A DNA stretch of 16,040 nucleotides, from positions 1-16,040 of the forward strand of contig NZ_QLJH01000047.1 in NCBI RefSeq assembly GCF_003951315.1, given 5' to 3'. The translations under genes were made by a program, and so were the position numbers. Positions 1-7,462 of the stretch are shown here, piece after piece. This DNA comes from Sphingomonas sp. S-NIH.Pt15_0812 (GTDB taxonomy: Bacteria; Pseudomonadota; Alphaproteobacteria; Sphingomonadales; Sphingomonadaceae). The notes under the pieces were generated by a model, which was given only the letters and a program-made list of their open reading frames with translations, was not told where the DNA came from and did no database searches. The number at the start of each line of letters is the position of its first letter. Within the stretch, counting starts at the first letter, position 1.

Positions 1-195
1 CTGTGGCCGCTGCCACCCCTCCGGCGGTCGGTCGGGGCGGGGGCCGAAGCGCTCGGCATCGGGCATCCGGCGTTGGGCCACGGGCGGGCCACGTTCACCG
101 GCCGGGCCGTCGTCGCGCCGCTCGACCTGCTGCGCCAGCGCCGAGGCGGGAAAAAAGGCGACCGCCGCCAGCAACGATCCGATCAGCGTCCTCAT
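1..195 (-). CDS. Secreted Arg/Pro-rich hypothetical protein, N-terminal part only
   Basis: The reading frame is open from an ATG (complement of 193-195) to the left edge, giving the first 65 residues of a protein whose 3' end lies outside the window. Residues 1-20 form a typical Sec signal peptide: MRT, a hydrophobic stretch LIGSLLAAVAFFP, then ASALA with probable cleavage after ALA. The mature part is rich in Arg, Pro, Asp and Gly and ends WQRPQ at the edge. An AAGGA ribosome-binding site lies about 8 nt upstream. The composition resembles small periplasmic RcnB-like or other low-complexity exported proteins common in sphingomonads, but the conserved part is missing, so no function is assigned. 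It lies 91 nt downstream of the [2Fe-2S] subunit gene and may be co-transcribed with it. Confidence 0.6.
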   Translation of the reverse strand, partial: MRTLIGSLLAAVAFFPASALAQQVERRDDGPAGERGPPVAQRRMPDAERFGPRPDRPPEGWQRPQ

Positions 196-286
196 CCGTC
201 CATTCCTTGTCCGTCGGCGCACGGGCCGACCCTGATGATGGACAGGATGTGCCCGTTGCGGGACGAACGGAAGCTGAATTGTGTCG

Positions 287-841
287 TCAGCGATCCGACA
301 GCTTTGCGGGGGCGACCAGGGCCGGCACTGCGCCGGCCGCCTCGGCCGGGTCGATGCCGGGACGCGCACCGGCGGGGATCACATCCTCCCCCCGCTGGAG
401 GCGGCCGGCGCGGCGCACCGCCTCGACGATGCGGGGATAGATGCCGCAGCGGCACAGATTGGTGAGCGAGGCGCGGATCACCGCTTCGCTGGGATCGGGG
501 TCGCGCCGCAGCAGCCCCGCCGCCGCCATGACGAAGCCGGGGATGCAAAAGCCGCATTGCCCGACCTGTTCGGCCAGAAAGGCGAGCTGCACCGGATGCT
601 CCCGTTCCTGCGACAGCCCCTCGATGGTGGTGACGCTCGTTCCCTCGACCTGCGCGATGCTGGTCCGACAGCTTCTGACCGCACGGCCATCGACATCGAC
701 CGTGCACGCCCCGCACTGACCGGTGCCGCAGCCATATTTGGTGCCGGTCAGATTGGACGCATCGCGCAATGCCCAGAGCAACGGGGTCTGCGGGTCGAGG
801 CGGTACTCGACTGGCTGGTTGTTGACGGTGAAGCGGGTCAT
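287..841 (-). CDS. (2Fe-2S)-binding small subunit of a molybdenum hydroxylase (xanthine dehydrogenase/isoquinoline 1-oxidoreductase alpha type)
   Basis: This 184-residue protein has the two-domain layout of CoxS/IorA small subunits. The plant-ferredoxin-like domain carries Cys38, Cys43, Cys46 and Cys58 (CGTGQCGAC motif) for the first [2Fe-2S] cluster. The helical domain carries Cys96, Cys99 (QCGFC, with PG two residues on), Cys130 and Cys132 (CRC) for the second. All eight ligands are present, and Gln95 sits where the family contacts the pyranopterin cofactor. Such subunits pass electrons from a molybdopterin large subunit to an acceptor. The C-terminal tail after about residue 150 is Ala/Pro-rich and extends past the usual ~150-160 residues. 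The gene starts 18 nt after moaB, a cofactor-synthesis gene, which fits a molybdoenzyme operon. No large subunit is visible; the next gene downstream is an unrelated secreted protein, so the partner is outside the window. The substrate is unknown. Confidence 0.9.
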   Translation of the reverse strand: MTRFTVNNQPVEYRLDPQTPLLWALRDASNLTGTKYGCGTGQCGACTVDVDGRAVRSCRTSIAQVEGTSVTTIEGLSQEREHPVQLAFLAEQVGQCGFCIPGFVMAAAGLLRRDPDPSEAVIRASLTNLCRCGIYPRIVEAVRRAGRLQRGEDVIPAGARPGIDPAEAAGAVPALVAPAKLSDR

Positions 842-859
842 GCGGACGAGTTCGGCGCG

Positions 860-1387
860 TCAGCGTTCCAGCAGGCGCGGCATCAGCTCGACGAAGTTGC
901 ACGGGCGGTGGCGACTGTCGAGCTGTTCGCGCAAGATGCCGTCCCAGCCATCGCGCACCGCGCCGGTCGAACCGGGCAGCGCGAAGACATAGGTGCCCCG
1001 CGCGACGCAGGCACAGGCGCGCGACTGGACGGTCGAGGTGCCGATCTTGGCGTAGGACAGATAGCGGAACAGCTCGCCGAAGCCCGGTATCATTTTGTCG
1101 GCGATCCGCTCGATCGCCTCGGGCGTGACGTCACGCCCGGTGACGCCGGTGCCGCCGGTGGTCAGGATCACGTCGATGCTGGCATCGTCGACCCACTGGT
1201 TCAGCCGGTCGACGATCGCATCCTGATCGTCCCGCTCGATCGCCCGCTGCGTCAGGATATGGCCGGCGGCGGTCAGTCGCTCGACCAGCGCGTCGCCCGA
1301 GCGATCCTCCGCCGGCCCGCGCGTGTCGGAGACGGTGAGCACGGCGATGCGAACGGGCTGAAAGGGACGGCTGAGATCGATCGCCAT
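860..1387 (-). CDS. moaB: Molybdenum cofactor biosynthesis protein B (MoaB)
   Basis: This 175-residue protein belongs to the MoaB/Mog family, which acts on molybdopterin (adenylylation or a related step) in molybdenum cofactor synthesis. Visible motifs are TVSDTR at residues 18-23, TTGGTGVTGRD at 76-86 (the molybdopterin-binding loop), PGF at 101-103, and PGSTGAVRDGW at 138-148 followed by RHRPCNF, all typical of MoaB. The length matches MoaB of other proteobacteria (~170-180). The chosen ATG gives MAIDLSRPF and shares one base with the TGA of the upstream transglycosylase gene (TGATG), implying translational coupling. The [2Fe-2S] molybdenum hydroxylase subunit follows 18 nt downstream, so the enzyme and its cofactor supply appear linked. 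MogA is the close alternative, but the C-terminal PCNF region favours MoaB. Confidence 0.93.
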   Translation of the reverse strand: MAIDLSRPFQPVRIAVLTVSDTRGPAEDRSGDALVERLTAAGHILTQRAIERDDQDAIVDRLNQWVDDASIDVILTTGGTGVTGRDVTPEAIERIADKMIPGFGELFRYLSYAKIGTSTVQSRACACVARGTYVFALPGSTGAVRDGWDGILREQLDSRHRPCNFVELMPRLLER

Positions 1388-3354
1388 CAGCGGACGCCGC
1401 CCGGCTCGGCGGCGGAGAAGGAGATGCTGGCCTTGGGACGCTGCATCGCCATCGCGGCGGCGGCGGCGCGTAGCGCATCGGTGTCGCTGGGGGCGGAGGA
1501 GGGCGCGGTCGCGCTGGCCGGCGCGGCGGCCGCCATCACGACGGGCGCCGGCGCGGTGGGAACCGGGCGCACCGGGCGGCTGATCGTGGCATAGCCGATG
1601 TTGCGCGACGGCATCCGGACCGCCGTCGCGCCGGACAGACCGGGGAAGCGTGGCCACATGCCCTGCGCCAGCGCATTGCGGCTGGCCGATCTGGGCTTGC
1701 CGTTCTGCGCCTCGTACATCCAATAGTTGCGCAGGACCGTGGTGACGTAGCCGCGCGTCTCCCAATAGGGGATGCTCTCGATATAGAGGAGCGGGTCACC
1801 ATTGTCATGGACCAGGCTGTTCCACTCGCCGACTGGCTTCGGCCCCGCATTATAGGCGGCGATCACCTTGGGCAGCAGGCCGCCGGTGATCCCCATCATG
1901 TCGCGCAGCCGCTCCAGGTGGCGCTGGCCGATATCCATGTTGGTGGAGGGGCGCGACAGCGCGTTCTTGTCGATCGGCAGGCCCCGTTCGCGCGCGAAAT
2001 CAACGGCGGCGGCGGGCATGATCTGCATCAGGCCATACGCCCCGGCCGGGCTGGTCACCTTGGAGCGGAAGCGGCTCTCCTCCAGCGCATGGGCATAGAC
2101 CAGCGACTTGTCGACGCGCCAGCCGCTGTCGGGGGTCCAGTTGGGAGTCGGGTAGCGCGCCTCGGGCAGGGTGGTGACGCCCTGCGGGCAGTTATGTGCC
2201 AGCCACAGGGTGGTGGCGGGCAAGTCGAGCGTTTCGGCCAGCCGGACCAGGCTGGCGAACTCGGCCGGGTTGCCGATCCGCGCCTGCTGGCGGATCACAT
2301 CGTCGGCCAGCTCCGTCTCGCCCAGCTCGACCAGCGCGGCGGCGACGCGGATGTTGGGGCGGCGTTCCAGCGCGGACCATTCGGTGGCGACCAGGCCATG
2401 CCCCGGCTTGACCTGGTTGCGCAGGCCGAGGGCCTGGCGGGCGAGCTGGCCATAGAAACTCTCGCGGAACTGCGCCGCACTGGTCAGGCGCGCCTGCACC
2501 TTGTCCGGACGGGCGCAGACGATGTCCGCGCGGGCGGCCCAATAGAGACCGGCGGCGCGCAGATCGACATCGTTGGCGCGGGCGGCGACATTCTCGAAAC
2601 CCGTCTCGGCGGCATTGCAGTCATTCTGCCGCCACGCGGCGAGCGCGCCCATCCAGCGACCCTGCACGGCCCAGTCGCCATAGCCATTGGCGGCCAGCGC
2701 CCCCAGTTCGCGCGCCTTTTCGTCATTGCCCTGGAGATAGTACATCCAGGCGACGCGCGCCTGCCATTCGGTCTGCGCCTCGCTGGACAGGCCGGAGGTG
2801 GCGATCAGCAAAGCTTCCGCGCTCGCGCCGTCATCGCTCTTGATGAAAGGCTGCATCCGCGCCAGCAGATCGGCCGCGACCTGGTCGCTGGCGGTCGGCT
2901 TGGTGCGGACCCGGCGAGGCGCGCCGTCCTGCCAGATCAAGCGTTGCTGCACCGGCAGCGGCGGTAGTTCCGATGCGCCACGTGCCTGCGCCAGCCGGCG
3001 AAGCTGCTCCGCCTCCGGCAGTTCGGGCGCTTCGTTGAGCAGGGCGACTAACGGCGCGAGTTCGACGCGCGGCGAACCCTTGGCGGTGTAGAGCTCGGCG
3101 CGGGCGATGGCGTGGAGGGGGCCGGGCGCCATCGAGTCGAGCGCGATCTGCGCGTCGGTCCAGCGGCCCTCGCGGATCGCGGCGAAGACCAGCCGGTATC
3201 CGCTGCGCTGCGCGGCATCGAGCTGGTCGGGGATATGATCGAGGCGGGTGCCGATGGCCGGCGCGGGATTGGGTGCGGGCGCGGCAAGCGCGGCGGCCGG
3301 GCAGGCCAGCGAACAGCCGGCGAGCAGCGCCGCGATCGTCAGGTTGAGCCTCAT
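1387..3354 (-). CDS. Soluble lytic murein transglycosylase (Slt family), exported
   Basis: This 655-residue exported enzyme probably cleaves the MurNAc-GlcNAc bond of peptidoglycan with 1,6-anhydro product formation. The first ~25 residues are an export signal. A superhelical Ala-rich region runs to about residue 400 and resembles the U-domain of Slt70. The catalytic GEWL-like domain spans roughly 410-550: ALEESRFR holds the likely catalytic Glu426, followed by GAYGLMQIMP at 438-447, AYNAGP at 500-505, and YIESIPYWETRGYV. After about residue 555 there is an unusual Ala/Pro/Ser-rich low-complexity tail. The signal is ambiguous: LLAGC at 10-14 looks like a lipobox (Cys14), while ALA at 22-24 could be a signal peptidase I site. 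The ATG overlaps the TGA of the upstream UDG-like gene (ATGA), and its own TGA overlaps the moaB start, so it is the second gene of an operon. Confidence 0.92.
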   Translation of the reverse strand: MRLNLTIAALLAGCSLACPAAALAAPAPNPAPAIGTRLDHIPDQLDAAQRSGYRLVFAAIREGRWTDAQIALDSMAPGPLHAIARAELYTAKGSPRVELAPLVALLNEAPELPEAEQLRRLAQARGASELPPLPVQQRLIWQDGAPRRVRTKPTASDQVAADLLARMQPFIKSDDGASAEALLIATSGLSSEAQTEWQARVAWMYYLQGNDEKARELGALAANGYGDWAVQGRWMGALAAWRQNDCNAAETGFENVAARANDVDLRAAGLYWAARADIVCARPDKVQARLTSAAQFRESFYGQLARQALGLRNQVKPGHGLVATEWSALERRPNIRVAAALVELGETELADDVIRQQARIGNPAEFASLVRLAETLDLPATTLWLAHNCPQGVTTLPEARYPTPNWTPDSGWRVDKSLVYAHALEESRFRSKVTSPAGAYGLMQIMPAAAVDFARERGLPIDKNALSRPSTNMDIGQRHLERLRDMMGITGGLLPKVIAAYNAGPKPVGEWNSLVHDNGDPLLYIESIPYWETRGYVTTVLRNYWMYEAQNGKPRSASRNALAQGMWPRFPGLSGATAVRMPSRNIGYATISRPVRPVPTAPAPVVMAAAAPASATAPSSAPSDTDALRAAAAAMAMQRPKASISFSAAEPGGVR

Positions 3355-4067
3355 TCCCCCGCGTCTCCCATCAACAATCTCAGGTCACGCCAGCTTTCCG
3401 CCTTCATCGCGGGCCGCTCGATCAGCAGCCGAGGATGCAGGCTGGCGACGACCTGGGTGATACCGTCTTTATGCTGAAATTGATGTGGCCGTCCGCGCGC
3501 CGCGCCGCGCTCCATCCCCAGGATCGCACGACTCGTCGCGTCGCCGAGCAGCAGCAGTCTTTTGGGTGCAACCAATTCAACATGATGGCGCGCGACCTCG
3601 CCCAGTCGGGCCTCCACTTCGCGGGGCATCCGCCCGGCGATCGGCCGCCGGGCACAGACCGCCGCGACATGCACGGCGTCGCGGGAGAGGCCGATCGCGG
3701 CGAGCATCCGGTCGAACAAGCGACCCTGGATACCGGCGAGCAGGGCACCGGCATCGCCATCCTCCCGGTCCGGGCAGTCCAGCAGCACCATCAGCGCCGC
3801 ATCGGTCGGGCCGCTGGCGGCGACCGCCGCGCCGCTCCATCCGGCATCGGGCGCGTCCGGCCCGGTCCGCCATGCGGCGAAGGCCTCCAGCGTCGCCGGC
3901 AGGGCCGGGACGGGCGGCGGCGCATCGGCGGCTGCAGGACGGGGCGGCGGCGGGGCGGCGAACCAGTCGCGCGGGACATCGTCGACCAGCAGGTCGACGC
4001 CCGCGTCGGCCCACCAGTCCAGTGCGCTGGCGACGAGCGCCGCGTCGAAAGTCTGATATGCCCCCAT
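3351..4067 (-). CDS. Divergent uracil-DNA glycosylase family 4-like protein
   Basis: This 238-residue protein has the layout of UDG family 4. The N-terminus DWWADAGVDLLVDD matches the alphaproteobacterial UDG start, followed by a Pro/Ala linker (about 38-58). The remnant of motif A lies around residues 93-106 (DCPDREDGDAG where GEAPGxxED is usual). Then come GRLFDRMLAAIGL, PKRLLLLGDATSRAILG, and a motif-B-like SLHPRLLIERP, with MKAESWRDL near the end. Family 4 enzymes use four Cys to hold a [4Fe-4S] cluster; here only Cys98 and Cys138 exist, so the cluster is probably absent and uracil excision is doubtful. The ATG at 4067 is preferred because AAGGGA lies 7 nt upstream; a GTG directly before it (4070) is possible. 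It is the first gene of the minus-strand operon, transcribed away from ETF-QO. Confidence 0.8.
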   Translation of the reverse strand: MGAYQTFDAALVASALDWWADAGVDLLVDDVPRDWFAAPPPPRPAAADAPPPVPALPATLEAFAAWRTGPDAPDAGWSGAAVAASGPTDAALMVLLDCPDREDGDAGALLAGIQGRLFDRMLAAIGLSRDAVHVAAVCARRPIAGRMPREVEARLGEVARHHVELVAPKRLLLLGDATSRAILGMERGAARGRPHQFQHKDGITQVVASLHPRLLIERPAMKAESWRDLRLLMGDAGE

Positions 4068-4089
4068 CACGCATTCCCTTGCGCAAAGG

Positions 4090-4105
4090 TTGACGTTTTC
4101 GTCAA
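4090..4105. promoter_or_regulatory. Perfect palindrome TTGACG-TTTT-CGTCAA between divergent operons (candidate operator)
   Basis: The sequence is a perfect inverted repeat with 6-bp arms and a TTTT centre. It lies 23 bp upstream of the UDG-like ATG and 122 bp upstream of the ETF-QO ATG. Each arm reads as a TTGACG -35-like hexamer on its own strand, but I find no convincing -10 at standard spacing on either side. TTGACGT-like palindromes are used by several regulators of acyl-CoA and branched-chain amino acid catabolism, which would suit ETF-QO, but the regulator cannot be named from the sequence. Confidence 0.45.
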
Positions 4106-4133
4106 TCTATCGGATCGGCAGACAGGACAGGAC

Positions 4134-4194
4134 GTTGCCGCCGTACGCCTGTCGGCGACGCCGCCGGCGCGGACAGGCGGAACGTTACGGCAAC
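4134..4194 (+). promoter_or_regulatory. Nested inverted repeats in the ETF-QO leader
   Basis: CGCCTGTC (4146-4153) is an exact inverted repeat of GACAGGCG (4172-4179), with an 18-nt GC-rich loop. Just outside, CCGTA (4141-4145) pairs with TACGG (4186-4190), and GTTGCCG (4134-4140) can pair instead with CGGCAAC (4188-4194). In RNA this would be a long imperfect hairpin ending about 33 nt before the ETF-QO start. It could be a leader structure or a binding site. High GC makes chance pairing likely, so confidence is low. Confidence 0.3.
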
Positions 4195-4227
4195 CGCCGC
4201 TGGCGGACCGGATCGGGAGTGGATGGA

Positions 4228-5895
4228 ATGAGCGAACGCGAGTCGATGCCCTATGACGTCGTGATCGTCGGTGCCGGGCCTGCGGGCCTGTCGGCCGCGA
4301 TCCGGCTGAAGCAGCTCGCCAATGAGGCCGGCAGCGAGATCTCGGTCTGCGTGCTGGAAAAGGGCTCGGAAGTGGGCGCGCATATCCTGTCGGGCGCGGT
4401 GATCGATCCGCGCGCGATGGACGAATTGATCCCGGACTGGCGCGACACCGACTGCCCGCTGGCGGAGACGCCGGTGACGCAGAACCATCACTGGGTGCTG
4501 ACGCCGAAGAAGAAGTTCAACCTGCCGCATCTGTGGACGCCGCCCTTCCTGCACAACAAGGGGACCTATACCTGCTCGCTCGGCAATCTGTGCCGCTGGC
4601 TGGCAGGCCGCGCCGAGGAATTGGGCGTCGAGATCTTCCCCGGCTTCGCCGCCGCCGAGATCCTGTTCGACGAGCAGGGCCGGGTGAAGGGCGTCGCGAC
4701 CGGCGACATGGGCGTCGCCCGCGACGGCACCCACAAGCCCGACTATCAGCCGGGGCTGGAACTCCATGCCAAATACACCTTCTTCGCGGAGGGCGTGCGC
4801 GGCCATCTGACCAAGGAGGTGATCCGCACCTTCGACCTGGCGCGCGACAGTCAGCCCCAGGTCTATGGCCTGGGCATCAAGGAATTGTGGGACATCGCGC
4901 CCGACAAGCATGAGCCGGGCAAGGTGGTCCATACGCAGGGCTGGCCCTTGACCGAGGTGCCGGGCGGCGGCGCGAATGGCGGCGGCTGGATCTACCATCA
5001 GGCGAACGGCCAGGTGTCGATCGGTTTCGTCACCTGGTTGAGCTATACCAATCCGCACCAGTCGCCCTTCCAGGAAATGCAGAAGTGGAAGACGCATCCG
5101 GCGGTCGCGGATCTGCTGAAGGGCGGCAAGCGCGTGTCCTACGGCGCACGGGCGATCAATGACGGCGGGTTGCAGGCGATCCCGAAGCTGGTCTTCCCCG
5201 GCGGCGCGCTGATCGGCTGTTCGGCCGGCTTCCTCAACGTACCCCGGATCAAGGGCACGCATGGTGCGCAGAAATCGGCGATGATGGCCGCCGAGGCCGC
5301 CTTCGCTGCGATCCAGGCCGGGCGCGAGGCGGACGAACTGACCGCCTATCACGAGGCGTTCGAGGGGAGCTGGCTGAAGAAGGAGCTGTCGATCGTCCGC
5401 AACGTGGTGCCGCTGGTCAAGAAGTTCGGCGACCTGCTGGGTTCGGGCCTGTCCGGCGTGACCATGTGGGCGGAGCATTTCGGGCTGAAGATGCCCTTCA
5501 CCCTCAAGCATCACCCCGACCATGAGAGCCTGTGGCGGCAGGATCAGGTCAAGCCGCCGGTCTATCCCAAGCCGGATGGCGTGCTGACCTTCGACCGACT
5601 GTCTTCGGTGTTCCTGTCGAACACCAATCACGAGGAGGACCAGCCGGTCCACCTGACGCTGCGCGATCCCAATGTGCCGGTCGAATACGACCTGCCCCTG
5701 TATGACGAGCCGGCGCAGCGTTACTGCCCGGCGGGCGTGTACGAGATCGTCGGGCAGGACGAAGGCGATCCGAAATTCGTGATCAACGCGCAGAATTGCG
5801 TCCACTGCAAGACGTGCGATATCAAGGACCCGACCCAGAACATCAACTGGGTGGTTCCGGAAGGCGGCGGTGGTCCGAATTATCCCAATATGTAA
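4228..5895 (+). CDS. Electron transfer flavoprotein:ubiquinone oxidoreductase (ETF-QO)
   Basis: This 555-residue membrane-associated iron-sulfur flavoprotein takes electrons from reduced ETF (fed by acyl-CoA and other dehydrogenases) and passes them to ubiquinone. The FAD-binding Rossmann motif VIVGAGPAGLSAAIRL lies at residues 12-27. The central part has family-typical segments such as EKGSEVGAHILSGAVIDPRA, NHHWVLTPKKKF, and CSAGFLNVPRIKGTHGAQKS. The C-terminal [4Fe-4S] ligands are Cys500 (YCPAGVYE), Cys524, Cys527 and Cys530 (CVHCKTCDIKDPTQNINW). The protein ends GGPNYPNM, the usual terminus, so it is full length. The ATG at 4228 is chosen over longer in-frame options because GGGAG lies 8 nt upstream and family homology starts there. 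It leads an operon with the TPR, ispE and crotonase genes, overlapping the TPR gene by 26 nt. Confidence 0.97.
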   Translation: MSERESMPYDVVIVGAGPAGLSAAIRLKQLANEAGSEISVCVLEKGSEVGAHILSGAVIDPRAMDELIPDWRDTDCPLAETPVTQNHHWVLTPKKKFNLPHLWTPPFLHNKGTYTCSLGNLCRWLAGRAEELGVEIFPGFAAAEILFDEQGRVKGVATGDMGVARDGTHKPDYQPGLELHAKYTFFAEGVRGHLTKEVIRTFDLARDSQPQVYGLGIKELWDIAPDKHEPGKVVHTQGWPLTEVPGGGANGGGWIYHQANGQVSIGFVTWLSYTNPHQSPFQEMQKWKTHPAVADLLKGGKRVSYGARAINDGGLQAIPKLVFPGGALIGCSAGFLNVPRIKGTHGAQKSAMMAAEAAFAAIQAGREADELTAYHEAFEGSWLKKELSIVRNVVPLVKKFGDLLGSGLSGVTMWAEHFGLKMPFTLKHHPDHESLWRQDQVKPPVYPKPDGVLTFDRLSSVFLSNTNHEEDQPVHLTLRDPNVPVEYDLPLYDEPAQRYCPAGVYEIVGQDEGDPKFVINAQNCVHCKTCDIKDPTQNINWVVPEGGGGPNYPNM

Positions 5896-7462
5896 GGTGC
5901 TTGGTCTGGCCGGTTCGGCGCTGGCGCTCTGGCCTGTCCCAGCGTCGGCGGCGATCGCCGACAGCCGGCCGCTCGCGACCTATCTGGCCGCGCGCGCGGC
6001 CGATGCCGAGGGGCAGGGCGATGCGGCGCTGGCCGCCTATGCCCGTGTGCTGGACGATGCGCCGACCGACCGGGCGGTCGCGGCCCGGGCCTATCGCGCG
6101 GCGGTGGCCGGCGGCGATGCGGCGCTGGTCCGCCGTGCGATCGCGATCCTGGGCAAGGAGGCCCCCCCCGATGCGGCGCTGTTTCCGCTCGCCGACGCGG
6201 CGCGGGCGAATGATCCGGCCGCCTTCGCCAAGGCGCTGACCGGGCTGGACAGCGGCATCCTGCGGGTCATCGCGCCGGCCCTGCAGGGCTGGCTGGCGGA
6301 AACGGGCGGACAGGACGGCGTGGCATTGCTCGACAAGGTGCCGGCCCGGTCGCTGGCGGCGCGTTTCGCAGCGGAGAACCGGGCGCTGTTGCTGGTCGCG
6401 CGCGGCAAGGTCGATGCCGGCGTCGCCGCGGCCGAGTCGGTGCAGGGGCCGACCGGCCGTTCGCCCGTGATCCGCGCCATCGCCGAGTTGCTGGTGGCCG
6501 ACCATCCCGACCGGGTGGCGGCGCTGCTGGACGATCCCGCCCTGGTCGCCCAGGCCAGGGCGAGCGCGGCGCGCCCGACCCTTGCCTTTGCGACCTCGCG
6601 CCTGCTCGTGCGACTGGCGCGCGAGCTGGATGGCGAGCGGGGCAGCGTGATCGGTCTGGCCATGGCGCGCGCGGCGTTGGATTGCGATCCGACCTATGTG
6701 CCCGCCCGTCTGGTGCTGGCGACGCAGATCGCGCGCAGCGACGATCCGGATCGCGCGCTGGCGCTGCTCGATCCGATTCCGCTGGACGGCCCCTTTGGCG
6801 AAGCGGCGCTGGCCGAACGCTTCCCGCTGCTGGCTCGCACCGACCGCGATCCCGAGGCGCTGGCGTTGGCCCGGCGACGGGCGGAAGCCGGAACTGCGGA
6901 TGGCGTCGACCGGGCGCGCTATGCCGGGTTGCTGGTCCAGGCGGACCAGGCCAAGGCGGCTTTGCCCTGGTACAAGCGGATGATGAAGGACCCGCGGTTC
7001 GCAGGCAATGCGACCGCCTGGCTCAACTATGCCGCCGGGCTGGACGCGGCGGGCGACTGGAAGGGCGCGCGCAAGGCGCTGACCCATGCGCTGGCGCTGT
7101 CGCCGGACGATCCGCAGATCCTCAACTATCTCGGCTATGGCGAGATCACGCATGGCGGCGACCCGGTCGCGGCGATCGCGCTGCTGGAGCGGGCGCACCG
7201 TCTGGCGAAGGACGACGCCTCGATCGCGGATTCGCTGGGCTGGGCCTATCACCGGACGGGCGACACGGCGCGCGCGCTGCCGCTGATCGAGGGCGCGGCT
7301 TCCGCCGAGCCCGACAATGCCGAGATCGCCGAGCATCTGGGCGATCTCTACTGGACGGCCGGTCGCCGTTACGAGGCGCGCTATGCCTGGGCGGCGGCGT
7401 CCGTGACGGCCGAACCGCGCGATCTGGCGCGGCTGGCCCACAAGCAGGCGGAGGGATTGTGA
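5870..7462 (+). CDS. Exported tetratricopeptide-repeat protein
   Basis: This 530-residue protein begins with a GTG inside the ETF-QO gene, supported by GGAAGG 5 nt upstream. That start gives a signal peptide with Arg3 and Lys9 before the hydrophobic core LGLAGSALALWPVPASA and likely cleavage after Ala27. The only nearby in-frame alternative (GTG at 5897) would lose the basic n-region. The rest is Ala-rich alpha-helical sequence. Clear TPR units occupy about residues 384-517 with signatures such as DWKGARKALTHALALSPDD, SIADSLGWAYHRTGD and NAEIAEHLGDLYWTAGR. It is probably periplasmic or envelope-associated and may scaffold protein contacts; no enzyme motif is present and no partner can be named. 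Its TGA overlaps the ispE GTG by 4 nt (GTGA). Confidence 0.87.
   Translation: MVRIIPICKVLGLAGSALALWPVPASAAIADSRPLATYLAARAADAEGQGDAALAAYARVLDDAPTDRAVAARAYRAAVAGGDAALVRRAIAILGKEAPPDAALFPLADAARANDPAAFAKALTGLDSGILRVIAPALQGWLAETGGQDGVALLDKVPARSLAARFAAENRALLLVARGKVDAGVAAAESVQGPTGRSPVIRAIAELLVADHPDRVAALLDDPALVAQARASAARPTLAFATSRLLVRLARELDGERGSVIGLAMARAALDCDPTYVPARLVLATQIARSDDPDRALALLDPIPLDGPFGEAALAERFPLLARTDRDPEALALARRRAEAGTADGVDRARYAGLLVQADQAKAALPWYKRMMKDPRFAGNATAWLNYAAGLDAAGDWKGARKALTHALALSPDDPQILNYLGYGEITHGGDPVAAIALLERAHRLAKDDASIADSLGWAYHRTGDTARALPLIEGAASAEPDNAEIAEHLGDLYWTAGRRYEARYAWAAASVTAEPRDLARLAHKQAEGL

Noticed and set aside
281..1594. 437-codon plus-strand open frame over moaB and the [2Fe-2S] subunit
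   Set aside because: It is antisense to two well-recognised genes and to the end of the transglycosylase, with low-complexity Ala/Gly/Asp composition and no domain.
4180..4194. GAAC-N7-CAAC resembling an SOS box upstream of ETF-QO
   Set aside because: One half-site deviates (CAAC), ETF-QO is not a damage-response gene, and the bases are part of the leader inverted repeat.
4102..5805. Long open frame (567 codons) on the minus strand opposite ETF-QO
   Set aside because: It is a mirror of the strongly GC-biased ETF-QO coding frame; its translation has no family motifs and is rich in Arg, His and Gln as expected for an antisense shadow.
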